Source: Flavimaribacter sp024343425
Lineage (GTDB): Bacteria; Pseudomonadota; Alphaproteobacteria; Rhizobiales; Rhizobiaceae
DNA length: 64,000 nt
Reading direction: 5' to 3'
Assembly (NCBI GenBank): GCA_965227645.1
Contig: OZ245773.1
Coordinates: 496,001-560,000 of the forward strand
Shown: positions 16,269-28,185 of the stretch, piece after piece
How positions within the stretch are numbered: the stretch's first letter is position 1
Layout: the number at the start of each line of letters is the position of its first letter
Notes under the pieces: generated by a model
What the model saw: the letters and a program-made list of their open reading frames with translations, nothing else
The model's database searches: none
What the model was told of the DNA's origin: nothing
Position numbers and translations under genes: made by a program

Positions 16269-18113
16269 ATGCCCCAGTATCGTTCCAGAACCTCCACCCA
16301 CGGCCGCAACATGGCCGGCGCCCGCGGCCTTTGGCGCGCAACGGGGATGAAAGACAACGATTTCGGCAAGCCGATTATTGCGATCGCCAATTCTTTCACC
16401 CAGTTCGTGCCCGGCCACGTGCATCTGAAGGATCTCGGCCAACTGGTGGCGCGGGAAGTGGAGCGCGCCGGCGGCGTCGCCAAGGAATTCAACACGATCG
16501 CCGTCGATGACGGCATCGCCATGGGCCATGACGGCATGCTCTATTCGCTGCCTTCGCGCGAAGTGATCGCGGACGCCGTCGAATATATGGTCAACGGACA
16601 TTGCGCCGACGCGCTCGTCTGCATCTCGAATTGCGACAAGATCACGCCCGGCATGCTGAACGCGGCGATGCGCCTGAACATTCCCGTCGTGTTCGTCTCA
16701 GGCGGACCGATGGAGGCCGGCAAGGTGGTGACGGAGGACGGCAAGGAAAAAGCCGTCGATCTGGTCGACGCGATGGTTGCGGCCGCCGACGACCGCGTCT
16801 CCGATTCCTTCGTCGACCAGATCGAACGGTCGGCTTGCCCGACCTGCGGATCGTGCTCCGGCATGTTCACCGCCAATTCGATGAACTGCCTGACCGAAGC
16901 GCTGGGCCTGGCGCTGCCCGGCAACGGCTCGACGCTCGCCACCCATTCCGACCGGGAAAGACTGTTCGTCGAGGCTGGCCACCTGATCGTCGATCTCGCG
17001 AAGCGCTATTACGAACAGGACGACGAGAGCGCCCTGCCGCGCAACATCGCCAGTTTCGGGGCTTTCGAGAACGCCATGACGCTCGATATCTCCATGGGTG
17101 GATCGACGAACACCGTGCTGCATTTGCTGGCGGCCTCGCACGAGGGTGAAGTCGGCTTCACGATGGATGACATCGACCGGTTGTCGCGCCAGGTGCCGGT
17201 GCTTTGCAAGGTCGCGCCCGCCGTCGAGAACATCCACATGGAGGACGTGCATCGCGCTGGCGGCATTTTCGGCATTCTCGGCGAACTCGATCGCGCCGGC
17301 CTGCTCAAGTCCGACCTGCCGACGGTTCATTCGGCCAGCCTGAAGGAAGGGCTTGCCCGATGGGACGTCGCGCAGACCAATTCCGAAAGCGTCCACCAAT
17401 TCTTCAGAGCGGCGCCCGGCGGCGTGCCGACGCAGGTCGCCTTCTCGCAGTCGAAACGCTGGGACGAACTGGATCTCGACCGGCAGAAGGGCGTCATCCG
17501 CAGCCGCGACCACGCCTACAGCCAGGATGGCGGGCTTGCGGTGCTCTACGGCAATATCGCCGAGGACGGCTGCGTTGTGAAGACGGCCGGCGTCGACGAA
17601 AGCATCCTGAAGTTCTCGGGGCCAGCGCGCATCTGCGAAAGCCAGGACAGCGCCGTTTCGGCGATCCTGACCGGCAAGATCAACGAAGGCGACGTGGTGC
17701 TGATCCGCTATGAAGGGCCGCGCGGGGGACCGGGCATGCAGGAGATGCTCTACCCGACCAGCTACCTGAAATCCAAGGGGCTGGGCAAGGCGTGCGCGCT
17801 CGTCACCGACGGACGTTTCTCCGGCGGAACCTCGGGCCTCTCGATCGGCCACGTCTCTCCGGAAGCCGCCGAGGGCGGCGTGATCGGACTTGTCGAGGAG
17901 GGCGACACGATCGTCATCGACATTCCGAACCGGATCATCCGCGTCGACGTCTCCGACGAGGAACTGGCGAAGCGCCGCGCGGCGATGGAAGCCAAAGGCG
18001 TGGACGCCTGGAAGCCGACGGAAAAGCGCACGCGCAAGGTCAGCAAGGCGCTGCGCGCCTACGCGGCGTTGACGACATCGGCCGCCAAGGGCGCTGTGCG
18101 CGAAATCGACTGA
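16269..18113 (+). CDS. ilvD: Dihydroxy-acid dehydratase
   Basis: 614 residues from the ATG at 16269; an upstream open stretch from 16110 is not conserved family sequence. IlvD converts 2,3-dihydroxy-isovalerate and -methylvalerate to the 2-keto acids, the third step of valine/isoleucine synthesis. Fe-S ligand motifs are CISNCDKITPGM (about 118-129) and CPTCGSCSGMFTANSMNCL near 195-213. GPRGGPGMQEML and TDGRFSGGTSGLSIGHVSPEA are the substrate and Mg2+ site blocks near the C-terminus. The Asp-rich early block IAVDDGIAMGHDGM is also intact. The 213 bp upstream show no clear leader peptide or attenuator. Confidence 0.96.
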   Translation: MPQYRSRTSTHGRNMAGARGLWRATGMKDNDFGKPIIAIANSFTQFVPGHVHLKDLGQLVAREVERAGGVAKEFNTIAVDDGIAMGHDGMLYSLPSREVIADAVEYMVNGHCADALVCISNCDKITPGMLNAAMRLNIPVVFVSGGPMEAGKVVTEDGKEKAVDLVDAMVAAADDRVSDSFVDQIERSACPTCGSCSGMFTANSMNCLTEALGLALPGNGSTLATHSDRERLFVEAGHLIVDLAKRYYEQDDESALPRNIASFGAFENAMTLDISMGGSTNTVLHLLAASHEGEVGFTMDDIDRLSRQVPVLCKVAPAVENIHMEDVHRAGGIFGILGELDRAGLLKSDLPTVHSASLKEGLARWDVAQTNSESVHQFFRAAPGGVPTQVAFSQSKRWDELDLDRQKGVIRSRDHAYSQDGGLAVLYGNIAEDGCVVKTAGVDESILKFSGPARICESQDSAVSAILTGKINEGDVVLIRYEGPRGGPGMQEMLYPTSYLKSKGLGKACALVTDGRFSGGTSGLSIGHVSPEAAEGGVIGLVEEGDTIVIDIPNRIIRVDVSDEELAKRRAAMEAKGVDAWKPTEKRTRKVSKALRAYAALTTSAAKGAVREID

Positions 18114-18120
18114 GGCCGCC

Positions 18121-18600
18121 TCAAGACGCGGACAATTGACCCTGCCTGATCGCCTCTCCGGCGATCATGGCGACGCTCAGCGCAAGATTGAGCGAACGCC
18201 GGCCCTCGGCCATGGGGATCAGGATCCGCGCGTCGGCGGCTTCGTGCACATGATCAGGCGCGCCGACGCTTTCCCGACCGAACAGCAGAATATCTCGCGG
18301 CTGAAAGGCGAACTGCGTATAGGCGGTCGGCGCGCGGGTGGAAGCAAGGACGAGACGGCGCTGTTCGGCCGCCGCCCAGTCCTGAAAGGATCGCCAGTTG
18401 AGATGGCGGCGAAGCGAGGCCTGTTCCACATAGTCCATGCCGGCGCGTTTCAGCGCGCGGTCGGACAGGTCGAAGCCTGCGGGCTCGATGATGTCGACGG
18501 TGAGGCCGAGACAGGCGGCCAGGCGCAATATAGCGCCCGTATTGCCCGGAATGTCCGGCTGGAAGAGGGCTATGCGCAGATCGGTTTCAGGTGTCGTCAT
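18121..18600 (-). CDS. trmL: tRNA (cytidine(34)-2'-O)-methyltransferase
   Basis: 159 residues from the ATG at 18600. Small SPOUT methyltransferase with a C-terminal SAM-binding trefoil knot: LFQPDIPGNTGAILRLA at the N-terminus (the conserved NTG), LLFGRESVGAP in the middle, and RRSLNLALSVAMIAGEA at the knot end. It methylates the 2'-O of the wobble base in tRNA-Leu isoacceptors. It converges on ilvD with a 7-bp gap. Its likely promoter is at 18616-18644. Confidence 0.9.
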   Translation of the reverse strand: MTTPETDLRIALFQPDIPGNTGAILRLAACLGLTVDIIEPAGFDLSDRALKRAGMDYVEQASLRRHLNWRSFQDWAAAEQRRLVLASTRAPTAYTQFAFQPRDILLFGRESVGAPDHVHEAADARILIPMAEGRRSLNLALSVAMIAGEAIRQGQLSAS

Positions 18601-18615
18601 GATGCCGAAATACAA

Positions 18616-18644
18616 CAATTAGGGATGTTGAACAGACCCATCAA
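18616..18644 (-). promoter_or_regulatory. Candidate promoter of trmL
   Basis: On the minus strand, TTGATG (18639-18644) and TAATTG (18616-18621) are separated by 17 bp, close to a sigma-70 consensus. They stand about 16 bp from the trmL ATG, so the transcript would have little or no leader. This is by eye only. Confidence 0.4.
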
Positions 18645-18982
18645 ATGATTTCATCGCCGCCACGGTGGATTGCTGGACGGAATCGCGGTAGAAAGTCGCT
18701 CCGATGTTCCAGACTAGGCGGGACGATTGCTTGTGCTGCGGCGCGGGTTTTTTGTTTCGCGGCGGTTACGACAATGATGATTTAAGAACCCGGCCAGACC
18801 TATCGCAGCAGGCGAACGCCTGTTTTCGCGATACTGGCCATTTGCGAACGATCTGCGCCATCCGAGCGCGGTCGTTGATTGTACACTCAACAGTTCCATC
18901 TTGACGAGGCAAGACCGATCCAGTCGTTGCCGGTTTGGCGTTCCGCCTTATCACCGTCAGATCGCATACGGAGTCCAAGACC
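18645..18982. other. Intergenic region between trmL and the first ABC exporter
   Basis: About 340 bp between divergent genes. It must hold the promoter of the exporter gene at 18983. I see no coding region, strong hairpin or recognised operator in it. An in-frame ATG at 18935 would add 16 residues to the exporter, which I reject as the start. Confidence 0.4.
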
Positions 18983-20842
<1,860 letters not shown>

Positions 20843-20998
20843 GCTTTGGAGGCTTCTTCAAGCCGGACTTGCAAATTGTGACTGCGATCCGTTGTCAACT
20901 GGTTGTATTAACAATCTTGTGATAGTCAGGCCCCGAAAGATCAATTCTGATCTGTAAGCGGCTCTGAAATTTCGGCCGCGAAGAGGGGATATACTGGG

Positions 20999-23338
20999 AT
21001 GGCTATCGTGCGTTCTGCCGTAATTGAGCGCCTGTACTTCGGTGTGCAGCAGCTTGGAGCCTGTTTTCTTGGATTGGCGCTGCTGATCTTCGTTTTGTGC
21101 GGAGCAGCCCAGGCGCAGTCGATGGTGGGCGTGGCCAAGGCCGCGTCGGCGGAGAAATCGTCTGAAACGAAGCCGGTGACGCTGCCCGAGAACCTGACAC
21201 CCGCGATGGTTCGCGAAATCGTTTCCCAGATGGATGACGAGCAGGTGCGGCAGTTGCTGCTGCAACGTCTCGACGCTGTAGCGGCTGCGGACGCGGAAAA
21301 GAACAAGGCGCCGGAACAAAACAGCGCGATCATGCTCTACGATTCGTTCGGAAAGCTGGGCGCGAACCTCATCAATTCCGTCGTCAGGATACCCCGCTCG
21401 ACCGTGGATCTCGGCAAGGCTATCGGAAACTTTGTGGAGGAACGGGGAGGTTCCGGCGTCTTCCATCTGTTGTTGCTTATCGTCGGCGCGATCGCCGCAG
21501 GTCTCGTCGCCGAATTCATCGTGGACCGGCTGGCCTCGAACTGGCGCAAACAATACGAACATCAGCAACAACCGGAAAATCTGCGCCAAACGCTGGAATT
21601 TCTTGGCAAGCGGCTGGTCGTGGATATGGTCGGCCTGCTGGCGTTTTTTATTGTCGGCCGGATTGTCATCCAACAGTTCATCGCCGATCAGGATCGGCCT
21701 GTCGTGCACGCTTTCATGCTGTATCTCATCGTTGTCCCGCGCGTGGTTGCTGCTGTGTCGCGATTTGTGCTTGCGCCCAACCGCCCCAACATGCGGCTGG
21801 TTTACGCTGACGACTGGACTTCGAAGTTCATCTACTACAACGCCCTCGGCGTAGTGATACTGGCCGGCTTCAACATCTTCCTGGTCGAATTTCTCAGGAC
21901 GAACGGACAGGCGCCTTTCGGCAACGCTTTCATCTTCTGGATAAACCTCGGCGTATTCGTCTGGCTCGGCGTCATGACCTACAAGGCGCGCCATGGACTG
22001 TCCAAGATGCTTCTCGGCGACACCGAGGACGTGACGGGGTCTGAAGTCATGACAGCCCGTGCGTTTCCCTGGGTCGCCATAGCGCTCATAGCGCTGACAT
22101 GGTTGACAGTGCAGTTTCTGGCGATCAACGGCAGGCTTGATCTCGTCGAAAAGGGACAGCACTACCTGACGCTTGCACTGCTGCTAATCGCGCCGGCGCT
22201 GAACACGACGATTCGAGGGCTCGTGCATCATCTGGTGCCGCCGATGCGCGGCGAGGGAGCGGTTGCCGAAGCGGCCTACCACTCGACCAAGCGCAGCTAT
22301 ATCCGGATCGGGCGCACACTGGTGTTCGGCATCGTGATCGTTCTGCTGATCAGGATCTGGGATATCCAGCTTGGCACGCTCGCAACGGCCGGACTGGGCG
22401 CGCGCATAGCGTCCTCCTTCTTCGAGGCGCTGTTCATACTGATTGCTGGCTATCTCGCCTGGGAAGTGGCGTCGTTGTGGATCAATCGCAAGCTCGCCGA
22501 TGAGAACACCGCGACTGCCGGCGCGCCCGACGAGGCCGGCGGAGAAGGCGGCGGCGCCGGCGGCTCGAGACTGTCGACCGTCCTGCCGCTTGCGAAATTG
22601 GCCATTCAGATCACGATCATAACCATCACGGTGCTGATTGCGCTCAGCAGTTTTGGCGTAAACATCGCGCCGCTTCTGGCCGGCGCCGGTATTCTGGGTC
22701 TGGCCATCGGCTTCGGCGCCCAGACGCTGGTCAAGGACATCGTGTCCGGCGTGTTCTTCCTGATGGACGACGCTTTCCGCGTTGGCGAGTTCCTGGACAT
22801 CAACGGCACAATGGGCACGGTGGAGAAGATTTCGATCCGGTCGCTGCAGTTGCGCCATCCGTCCGGCCCGGTCCACACGGTTCCCTATGGAGAGATACCG
22901 AAGATCACCAACAACTCGCGCGACTGGGTGATCATGAAAGTGAAGTTCACAGTGCCTTTCGACACCGACGCCAACAAGGTGAAGAAGCTTTTCAAGCAGA
23001 TCGGCAAGGATATGCTCGAGGCTCCCTACGCCGAGGACATCATCCAGACCTTCAAGTCGCAAGGGGTTTCCGACGTCAACGACGTGGGCATGGTCGTGCG
23101 CGGCAAATTCATGGCCAAGCCCGGCAAGCAATGGGTGATTCGCAAGGACGTCTATGCAAGGGTTCAGAAAGCCTTTGCAGAAAACGGGATCGAATTCGCA
23201 AGGCCGGAAGTGCGGGTCAACGTGCCTGGCGCCGTTGACGCAGACGACGCCTCCGATCCGGCAGTCATCGCTGCCGCCGGCAAGGCCGTCAAGCAGATGG
23301 CGGAGGCCAAGGCGTCCGAAGCCAAACCCGCCGAGTGA
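20999..23338 (+). CDS. Large MscS-family mechanosensitive channel
   Basis: 779 residues. A signal-like hydrophobic segment (about 17-39, ending AQAQS) precedes a periplasmic region and about ten further membrane helices. The last helix and the beta domain match MscS: LLAGAGILGLAIGFGAQTLV, then KDIVSGVFFLMDDAFRVGEF, then the VEKISIRSLQLR beta domain. A Gly/Glu-rich loop (about 505-525) lies before the pore part. It would release solutes on hypo-osmotic shock. The stop overlaps the GTG of the second ABC exporter in GTGA, so the two are translated together. Confidence 0.9.
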   Translation: MAIVRSAVIERLYFGVQQLGACFLGLALLIFVLCGAAQAQSMVGVAKAASAEKSSETKPVTLPENLTPAMVREIVSQMDDEQVRQLLLQRLDAVAAADAEKNKAPEQNSAIMLYDSFGKLGANLINSVVRIPRSTVDLGKAIGNFVEERGGSGVFHLLLLIVGAIAAGLVAEFIVDRLASNWRKQYEHQQQPENLRQTLEFLGKRLVVDMVGLLAFFIVGRIVIQQFIADQDRPVVHAFMLYLIVVPRVVAAVSRFVLAPNRPNMRLVYADDWTSKFIYYNALGVVILAGFNIFLVEFLRTNGQAPFGNAFIFWINLGVFVWLGVMTYKARHGLSKMLLGDTEDVTGSEVMTARAFPWVAIALIALTWLTVQFLAINGRLDLVEKGQHYLTLALLLIAPALNTTIRGLVHHLVPPMRGEGAVAEAAYHSTKRSYIRIGRTLVFGIVIVLLIRIWDIQLGTLATAGLGARIASSFFEALFILIAGYLAWEVASLWINRKLADENTATAGAPDEAGGEGGGAGGSRLSTVLPLAKLAIQITIITITVLIALSSFGVNIAPLLAGAGILGLAIGFGAQTLVKDIVSGVFFLMDDAFRVGEFLDINGTMGTVEKISIRSLQLRHPSGPVHTVPYGEIPKITNNSRDWVIMKVKFTVPFDTDANKVKKLFKQIGKDMLEAPYAEDIIQTFKSQGVSDVNDVGMVVRGKFMAKPGKQWVIRKDVYARVQKAFAENGIEFARPEVRVNVPGAVDADDASDPAVIAAAGKAVKQMAEAKASEAKPAE

Positions 23339-25191
23339 GCATCCTCAACAGTATCCTTGGCTATTTCGAGCGCTGGATCGACCCGTATGCAGAGCGTGAA
23401 ACCGGCGCTCCGCCGCCGGGCGCGATCCCTTTTATCTGGCACTATGTGCGTCAGGAGAAATGGCCGTTTGCGGCCATGCTCGCGCTTGGCGGGGCGGTCG
23501 CTCTCATGGAGATCGCCCTGTTTTATTTCGTCGGCAGGCTTGTCGACATGCTCGAAGCGTTCGACAGGGCGTCGGGCTGGCAGGGACTTCTCGCCGAGCA
23601 TGGCGGCGAACTGTTGTTCATGGCGCTGGTGGTGCTGGTCGGACGGTTCTTCGTCGTCGCCTTTTCCTCGCTGATCGAGGAACAGGCCGTCGTTCCGGGG
23701 TTCTTTTCTCTCGTGCGATGGCAGGCGGCCTCGCATGTCGGGCGCCAGAGCCTGTCCTTCTTTCAAAACGAGTTCGCGGGACGCGTGGCGACGAAGGTGT
23801 GGCAGTCGGGCCAGGCCATCGGAGATTTCATGATCTCCATGCTGCAGGTGGCCTGGTTCATCGTGATCTATGTCATCGCGACGCTAATCATGATGGCCGA
23901 TCTCGACTGGCGCCTGGCGGTTCCGGTCCTGCTGTGGGTCGCGGGTTTCATCGCCGTCGCCCGATTTTTCGTGCCGCGCATACGACGCAATTCCAGGGAC
24001 GCGGCGGAAGCCGCCTCGACAGTCAGCGGTCGGCTGGTGGACAGCTACGCGAACATTCAGACGCTGAAGCTGTTCGGTCGCGACGACGAGGTCGAGCGCA
24101 ATCTGCGCGGCTCGTTTGACGGCTTCATCGCAGTTCTGAAATCCTTCACCCGCAATCTGACGGGCGTGCGCGTTTCGCTCGCCATTCTTTCCAGTGTGAT
24201 GACGATCATTATCGCGGCGATCGCCATCGGGCTGCTGCTTGCCGGGGAGATCACCGTCGGATCCGTGGCGGCGACGATGGCGATTGTGCTCAGGCTGAGC
24301 CTGCTGCTCGGCCGAATGATGAACCAGCTCAACATTCTGATGCGCAATTACGGCGTGATCCAGAATTCGATGGAGCTTGTCGCACGACCAGTGACGCTGA
24401 CGGACCGCGAGGACGCGACAGAACTTTTGGTCTCCGATTGCCGGATCCGGTTCGAGAACGTGCAGTTTCGATACGAGGAGAGCAAGACGGTGCTCGACGG
24501 GATCACCCTCAGCGTCGAACCGGGGCAAAAGGTCGGTCTCGTCGGACCGTCGGGGGCGGGCAAATCGACGCTCGTCAATCTGCTGCTGAGATTCTTCGAT
24601 CTTGATTCGGGACGCATCGTCATCGACGGCCAGGATATCGCCGGCGTCACACAGCATTCCCTGCGATCCCTTATTTCGGTGGTCACCCAGGACACTTCGC
24701 TGCTGCACAGGTCGATACGCGACAATATAGCGCTGGGGCGGCCGGGCGCGGCCGAAAACGAACTTGAGGAAGCGGCCCGAAAGGCGCATGCGTGGAGATT
24801 CATCGGAGAATTGCGCGACCAGCGCGGCCGCACGGGCATGGACGCGCGTGTCGGCGAGCGCGGCGTCAAGCTTTCCGGCGGACAGCGGCAGAGGATCGCC
24901 ATCGCCCGCGTCATGCTCAAAGACGCGCCGATCCTTGTGCTGGACGAGGCGACGTCGGCTCTGGATTCCGAGATCGAGGCCGCAATACAGGAAAACCTGG
25001 CCGCGCTGATGGAAGGCAAGACAGTCATCGCCATCGCCCACCGGCTTTCGACGATCGCGAAAATGGACCGTCTGGTCGTGATGGACCAAGGCCGGATCAT
25101 CGAAGACGGCTCGCACGCCGAACTGATCGCCCGGAACGGTCTCTACGCCAGGCTGTGGGAGAGGCAATCGGGCGGATTTATCAACAACTAA
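23335..25191 (+). CDS. ABC exporter half-transporter (membrane + ATPase) 2
   Basis: 618 residues with a GTG start that overlaps the channel's TGA. Same architecture as the exporter at 18983: six membrane helices, then Walker A GPSGAGKST, VTQDTSLL, LSGGQRQRIAIAR, Walker B ILVLDEATSAL and IAHRLST. The two proteins can be aligned by eye over nearly the whole length. Translational coupling to an MscS-type channel suggests a shared envelope-related regulation. petA follows after 191 bp with its own ribosome binding site, so it need not be cotranscribed. Substrate unknown. Confidence 0.93.
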   Translation: MSILNSILGYFERWIDPYAERETGAPPPGAIPFIWHYVRQEKWPFAAMLALGGAVALMEIALFYFVGRLVDMLEAFDRASGWQGLLAEHGGELLFMALVVLVGRFFVVAFSSLIEEQAVVPGFFSLVRWQAASHVGRQSLSFFQNEFAGRVATKVWQSGQAIGDFMISMLQVAWFIVIYVIATLIMMADLDWRLAVPVLLWVAGFIAVARFFVPRIRRNSRDAAEAASTVSGRLVDSYANIQTLKLFGRDDEVERNLRGSFDGFIAVLKSFTRNLTGVRVSLAILSSVMTIIIAAIAIGLLLAGEITVGSVAATMAIVLRLSLLLGRMMNQLNILMRNYGVIQNSMELVARPVTLTDREDATELLVSDCRIRFENVQFRYEESKTVLDGITLSVEPGQKVGLVGPSGAGKSTLVNLLLRFFDLDSGRIVIDGQDIAGVTQHSLRSLISVVTQDTSLLHRSIRDNIALGRPGAAENELEEAARKAHAWRFIGELRDQRGRTGMDARVGERGVKLSGGQRQRIAIARVMLKDAPILVLDEATSALDSEIEAAIQENLAALMEGKTVIAIAHRLSTIAKMDRLVVMDQGRIIEDGSHAELIARNGLYARLWERQSGGFINN

Positions 25192-25382
25192 AGGAGGTCA
25201 AGCCGCAAATCCCGGAAAAACTTGCGGCATTGTGCCTCTGTCCCATCTTGCAGGCTGGACATATTCTAAGAAGCATCCTAGAAACCGGCCGATTGCGGGT
25301 ATTCGGGTGCTGTCGTGGGGACGACATGCGACCGTTTATTCCAGCAGCCACGGACGAGCATGCGCAGAGGAAGGCTGAAACC

Positions 25383-25949
25383 GTGAGTGAACACGAACTG
25401 ACAGGCGAACCTACCCGTCGCGATTTTCTATATCTGACGACCGCGATGGCGGGCGTCGTGGGCGCTGCTTCGGTGGCCTGGCCTTTCATCGACCAGATGC
25501 GCCCGGATGCGACTACGCTGGCGTTGTCGACAATCGAGGTCGATGTTTCCGGTCTTGAGCGGGGCATGTCGATCACGGTGAAATGGCGCGGAAAGCCGGT
25601 GTTCATCCGCAATCGCACGGATGAAGAAATCGCCGAAGCGGACGCCGTTCCGCTCGACGAGCTTCCGGATCCGTCTGCGCGCAATGAAAATCTGGCGCCT
25701 GACGCGCCGGCTTCCGACGTCGACCGGTCCGCCGGCGAAGATCGCGAGAACTGGATTGTCATGATCGGCTCTTGCACCCATCTGGGTTGCGTGCCGCTCG
25801 GTCAGTCGGGGGAATATGGCGGGTGGTTCTGCCCGTGCCACGGTTCGCACTATGATACGGCTGGCCGTATCCGCAAGGGACCTGCGCCGGAGAACCTGCA
25901 CATTCCGCCATACGAATTTCTGACCGATACGCGAATCAAGATCGGCTAG
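25383..25949 (+). CDS. petA: Ubiquinol-cytochrome c reductase Rieske iron-sulfur subunit
   Basis: 188 residues from a GTG at 25383, chosen because GAGGAAGG lies about 9 bp upstream and the length fits the family; the frame is open much further upstream within the exporter gene's end. A twin-arginine signal-anchor (TRRDFLYL, 11-18, then a hydrophobic helix) sends the folded protein across the membrane. The [2Fe-2S] ligands are in CTHLGC (131-136) and CPCHGS (150-155). It passes electrons from ubiquinol to cytochrome c1. First of petABC, which lie 14 and 26 bp apart. Confidence 0.95.
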   Translation: MSEHELTGEPTRRDFLYLTTAMAGVVGAASVAWPFIDQMRPDATTLALSTIEVDVSGLERGMSITVKWRGKPVFIRNRTDEEIAEADAVPLDELPDPSARNENLAPDAPASDVDRSAGEDRENWIVMIGSCTHLGCVPLGQSGEYGGWFCPCHGSHYDTAGRIRKGPAPENLHIPPYEFLTDTRIKIG

Positions 25950-25963
25950 CAGGGGAATTACCG

Positions 25964-27259
25964 ATGAGTGGTGGACATTCAACCTATGAGCCGAAAACCG
26001 GCGTCAGCAAGTGGATCGACTCCCGCCTGCCGCTGCCGCGTCTGGTCTATGATTCCTTCGTCGCCTATCCGACGCCGCGCAATCTGAACTACGCCTACAC
26101 GTTCGGCGCGATCCTTTCGGTGATGCTCGTATCGCAAATACTGACGGGCATCGTGCTTGCGATGCATTACGTCTCTTCGACGTCCCAGGCGTTCGATTCG
26201 GTCGAACTGATCATGCGCGACGTCAATTCCGGCTCGCTTCTGCGCTACATGCACGCGAACGGGGCCTCGTTCTTCTTCATCGCGGTCTATATCCACATCT
26301 TCAGGGGCATGTATTACGGCTCCTACAAGGCGCCGCGCGAAATTCTGTGGATCCTCGGCGTGATCATCTACCTGCTGATGATGGCCACCGGCTTCATGGG
26401 CTACGTGCTTCCCTGGGGGCAGATGTCCTTCTGGGGCGCGACCGTGATCACCAACTTCTTCACGGCGTTTCCTCTGGTGGGCGAACCGATCCAGCAGCTT
26501 CTGCTTGGCGGCTTCGCGGTGGACAATCCGACGCTCAACCGCTTCTTCGCGCTGCACTACCTGCTGCCCTTCATGATCGCGGGCGTCGTGATCCTGCACG
26601 TGTGGGCCCTGCACGTGACGGGACAGACCAATCCGACCGGCGTGGAGGTGAAGTCCAAGACCGACACGGTGCCGTTCACGCCCTATGCGACGATCAAGGA
26701 CGGTTTCGCGACGGTGGTCTTCCTGCTGGTCTTCGCCTATTTCATCTTCTACCTGCCGAACTATCTCGGTCATCCGGACAACTACATCGAAGCCGATCCG
26801 CTGAAGACGCCGGCGCATATCGTGCCTGAATGGTATTACCTGCCGTTCTACGCCATGCTTCGCGCGATCACCTTCAACGTTGGGCCGATCGACTCCAAGC
26901 TGGGCGGCGTCCTGGTGATGTTCGGATCGATCCTGATCCTGTTCTTCATGCCGTGGCTGGACACTTCCAAGGTGCGCTCCGCGGTTTATCGTCCGTGGTA
27001 CAAGCTGTTTTTCTGGCTGTTCGTGGCCAATGCGATTTTCCTCGGATGGCTCGGATCCCAGCCCGCCGAGGGCGTCTACACAGCCATGGCCCAGGCAGGC
27101 ACCGCCTACTATTTCGCCTTTTTCATTATCATCTTGCCATTGCTCGGCCTGTTCGAGAAACCGAGACCGGTTCCGAACTCGATTACCGAAGCGGTGTTGG
27201 CGAAACATGGCGGCGGCAGCCCGGAAGGCGCTCCTGCAGCGCCGGAAAATCGCGGCTAG
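25964..27259 (+). CDS. petB: Cytochrome b subunit of the bc1 complex
   Basis: 431 residues with eight membrane helices. The bis-His haem ligands are His97/His198 and His111/His212, the same numbers as in Rhodobacter cytochrome b. The Qo-site PEWY motif is at residues 288-291. It binds quinone at both membrane faces and runs the Q cycle. The N-terminal segment before helix A is short, as in other alphaproteobacteria. Middle gene of the petABC operon. Confidence 0.97.
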   Translation: MSGGHSTYEPKTGVSKWIDSRLPLPRLVYDSFVAYPTPRNLNYAYTFGAILSVMLVSQILTGIVLAMHYVSSTSQAFDSVELIMRDVNSGSLLRYMHANGASFFFIAVYIHIFRGMYYGSYKAPREILWILGVIIYLLMMATGFMGYVLPWGQMSFWGATVITNFFTAFPLVGEPIQQLLLGGFAVDNPTLNRFFALHYLLPFMIAGVVILHVWALHVTGQTNPTGVEVKSKTDTVPFTPYATIKDGFATVVFLLVFAYFIFYLPNYLGHPDNYIEADPLKTPAHIVPEWYYLPFYAMLRAITFNVGPIDSKLGGVLVMFGSILILFFMPWLDTSKVRSAVYRPWYKLFFWLFVANAIFLGWLGSQPAEGVYTAMAQAGTAYYFAFFIIILPLLGLFEKPRPVPNSITEAVLAKHGGGSPEGAPAAPENRG

Positions 27260-27285
27260 ACAGAGTGATGAAGGATAGTCTTCCA

Positions 27286-28119
27286 ATGAAAAAACTCGTC
27301 ACAACTTTTCTGTCTGCGCTGCTGGCGACGGGCATGGGTCTTTCAGCCGCCTCGGCCGCAGGAGACACCCATTCGAAAGAGCCGCATCAGCTGAAATGGT
27401 CCTTCGCAGGTCCGTTCGGCACTTACGACCTGCAGCAGTTGCAGCGCGGACTGAAGGTCTACACCAATGTCTGCGCAGCGTGCCACTCGCTGAAATACAT
27501 CGCTTTCCGCAACCTCGAAGCGCTCGGTTATTCCGAGGCCCAGGTGAAGTCGTTCGCCGCCGAGTATACGATCGAGGACGGTCCCGACGATGCGGGCGAC
27601 ATGTTCGAGCGACCGGGCATTCCGGCCGACTACTTTCCGTCGCCCTATCCGAACGTCGAGGCCGCCGCTTTCGCCAATGGCGGCGCCGCGCCACCCGACC
27701 TCTCGCTGATGGCGAAGGCGCGCGCAGCCCATCGCGGCTTCCCGCGTTTCGTATTCGACATCTTCACGATGTACGCCGAGGGCGGCCCGGATTACATCAC
27801 TGCTCTGCTGACGGGTTATGAAGAAGCGCCGCACGATGTGAATATCACCGAGGGCACTTACTACAATCCGTATTTCCTGGCCGGCAATGCGCTGGCCATG
27901 GCCCCGCCGCTCTCCGAAGGCATCGTGACCTATGACGACGGAGCGCCGGAAACCGTTGAGCAATACGCCAAGGACGTCTCCGCTTTCCTCATGTGGACGG
28001 CCGAGCCGCACATGACCGAACGCAAGTCGCTCGGCTTCAAGGTTATCATCTTCCTGCTCATCTTCTCCGGCCTGCTCTATCTGACCAAGAAGGCGGTGTG
28101 GTCTCGGGTTGACCATTAA
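27286..28119 (+). CDS. petC: Cytochrome c1 subunit of the bc1 complex
   Basis: 277 residues from the ATG at 27286, which has AAGGA 10 bp upstream; an ATG at 27268 lacks a ribosome binding site. A cleaved signal peptide ends near ASAAG (about 22-26). The c-type haem is bound covalently by CAACH at 63-67, and the Met ligand should lie in ALAMAPPL. One C-terminal membrane anchor (about 250-267) holds the periplasmic domain. It accepts electrons from the Rieske protein and hands them to cytochrome c. A terminator hairpin follows at 28143. Confidence 0.96.
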   Translation: MKKLVTTFLSALLATGMGLSAASAAGDTHSKEPHQLKWSFAGPFGTYDLQQLQRGLKVYTNVCAACHSLKYIAFRNLEALGYSEAQVKSFAAEYTIEDGPDDAGDMFERPGIPADYFPSPYPNVEAAAFANGGAAPPDLSLMAKARAAHRGFPRFVFDIFTMYAEGGPDYITALLTGYEEAPHDVNITEGTYYNPYFLAGNALAMAPPLSEGIVTYDDGAPETVEQYAKDVSAFLMWTAEPHMTERKSLGFKVIIFLLIFSGLLYLTKKAVWSRVDH

Positions 28120-28142
28120 CGCCTGAAGGCCTTTATTTGCGG

Positions 28143-28168
28143 AGGCGGCCAACGGCCGCCTTTCGTTT
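28143..28168 (+). terminator. Intrinsic terminator after petABC
   Basis: GGCGGCC (28144-28150), loop AAC, GGCCGCC (28154-28160), extended by an A-T pair and followed by TTTCGTTT. A smaller hairpin, GCCTGAAGGC, precedes it right after the petC stop. Together they should end the petABC transcript and separate it from apt. Confidence 0.8.
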
Positions 28169-28185
28169 GTCTGCGAGGAACTCCA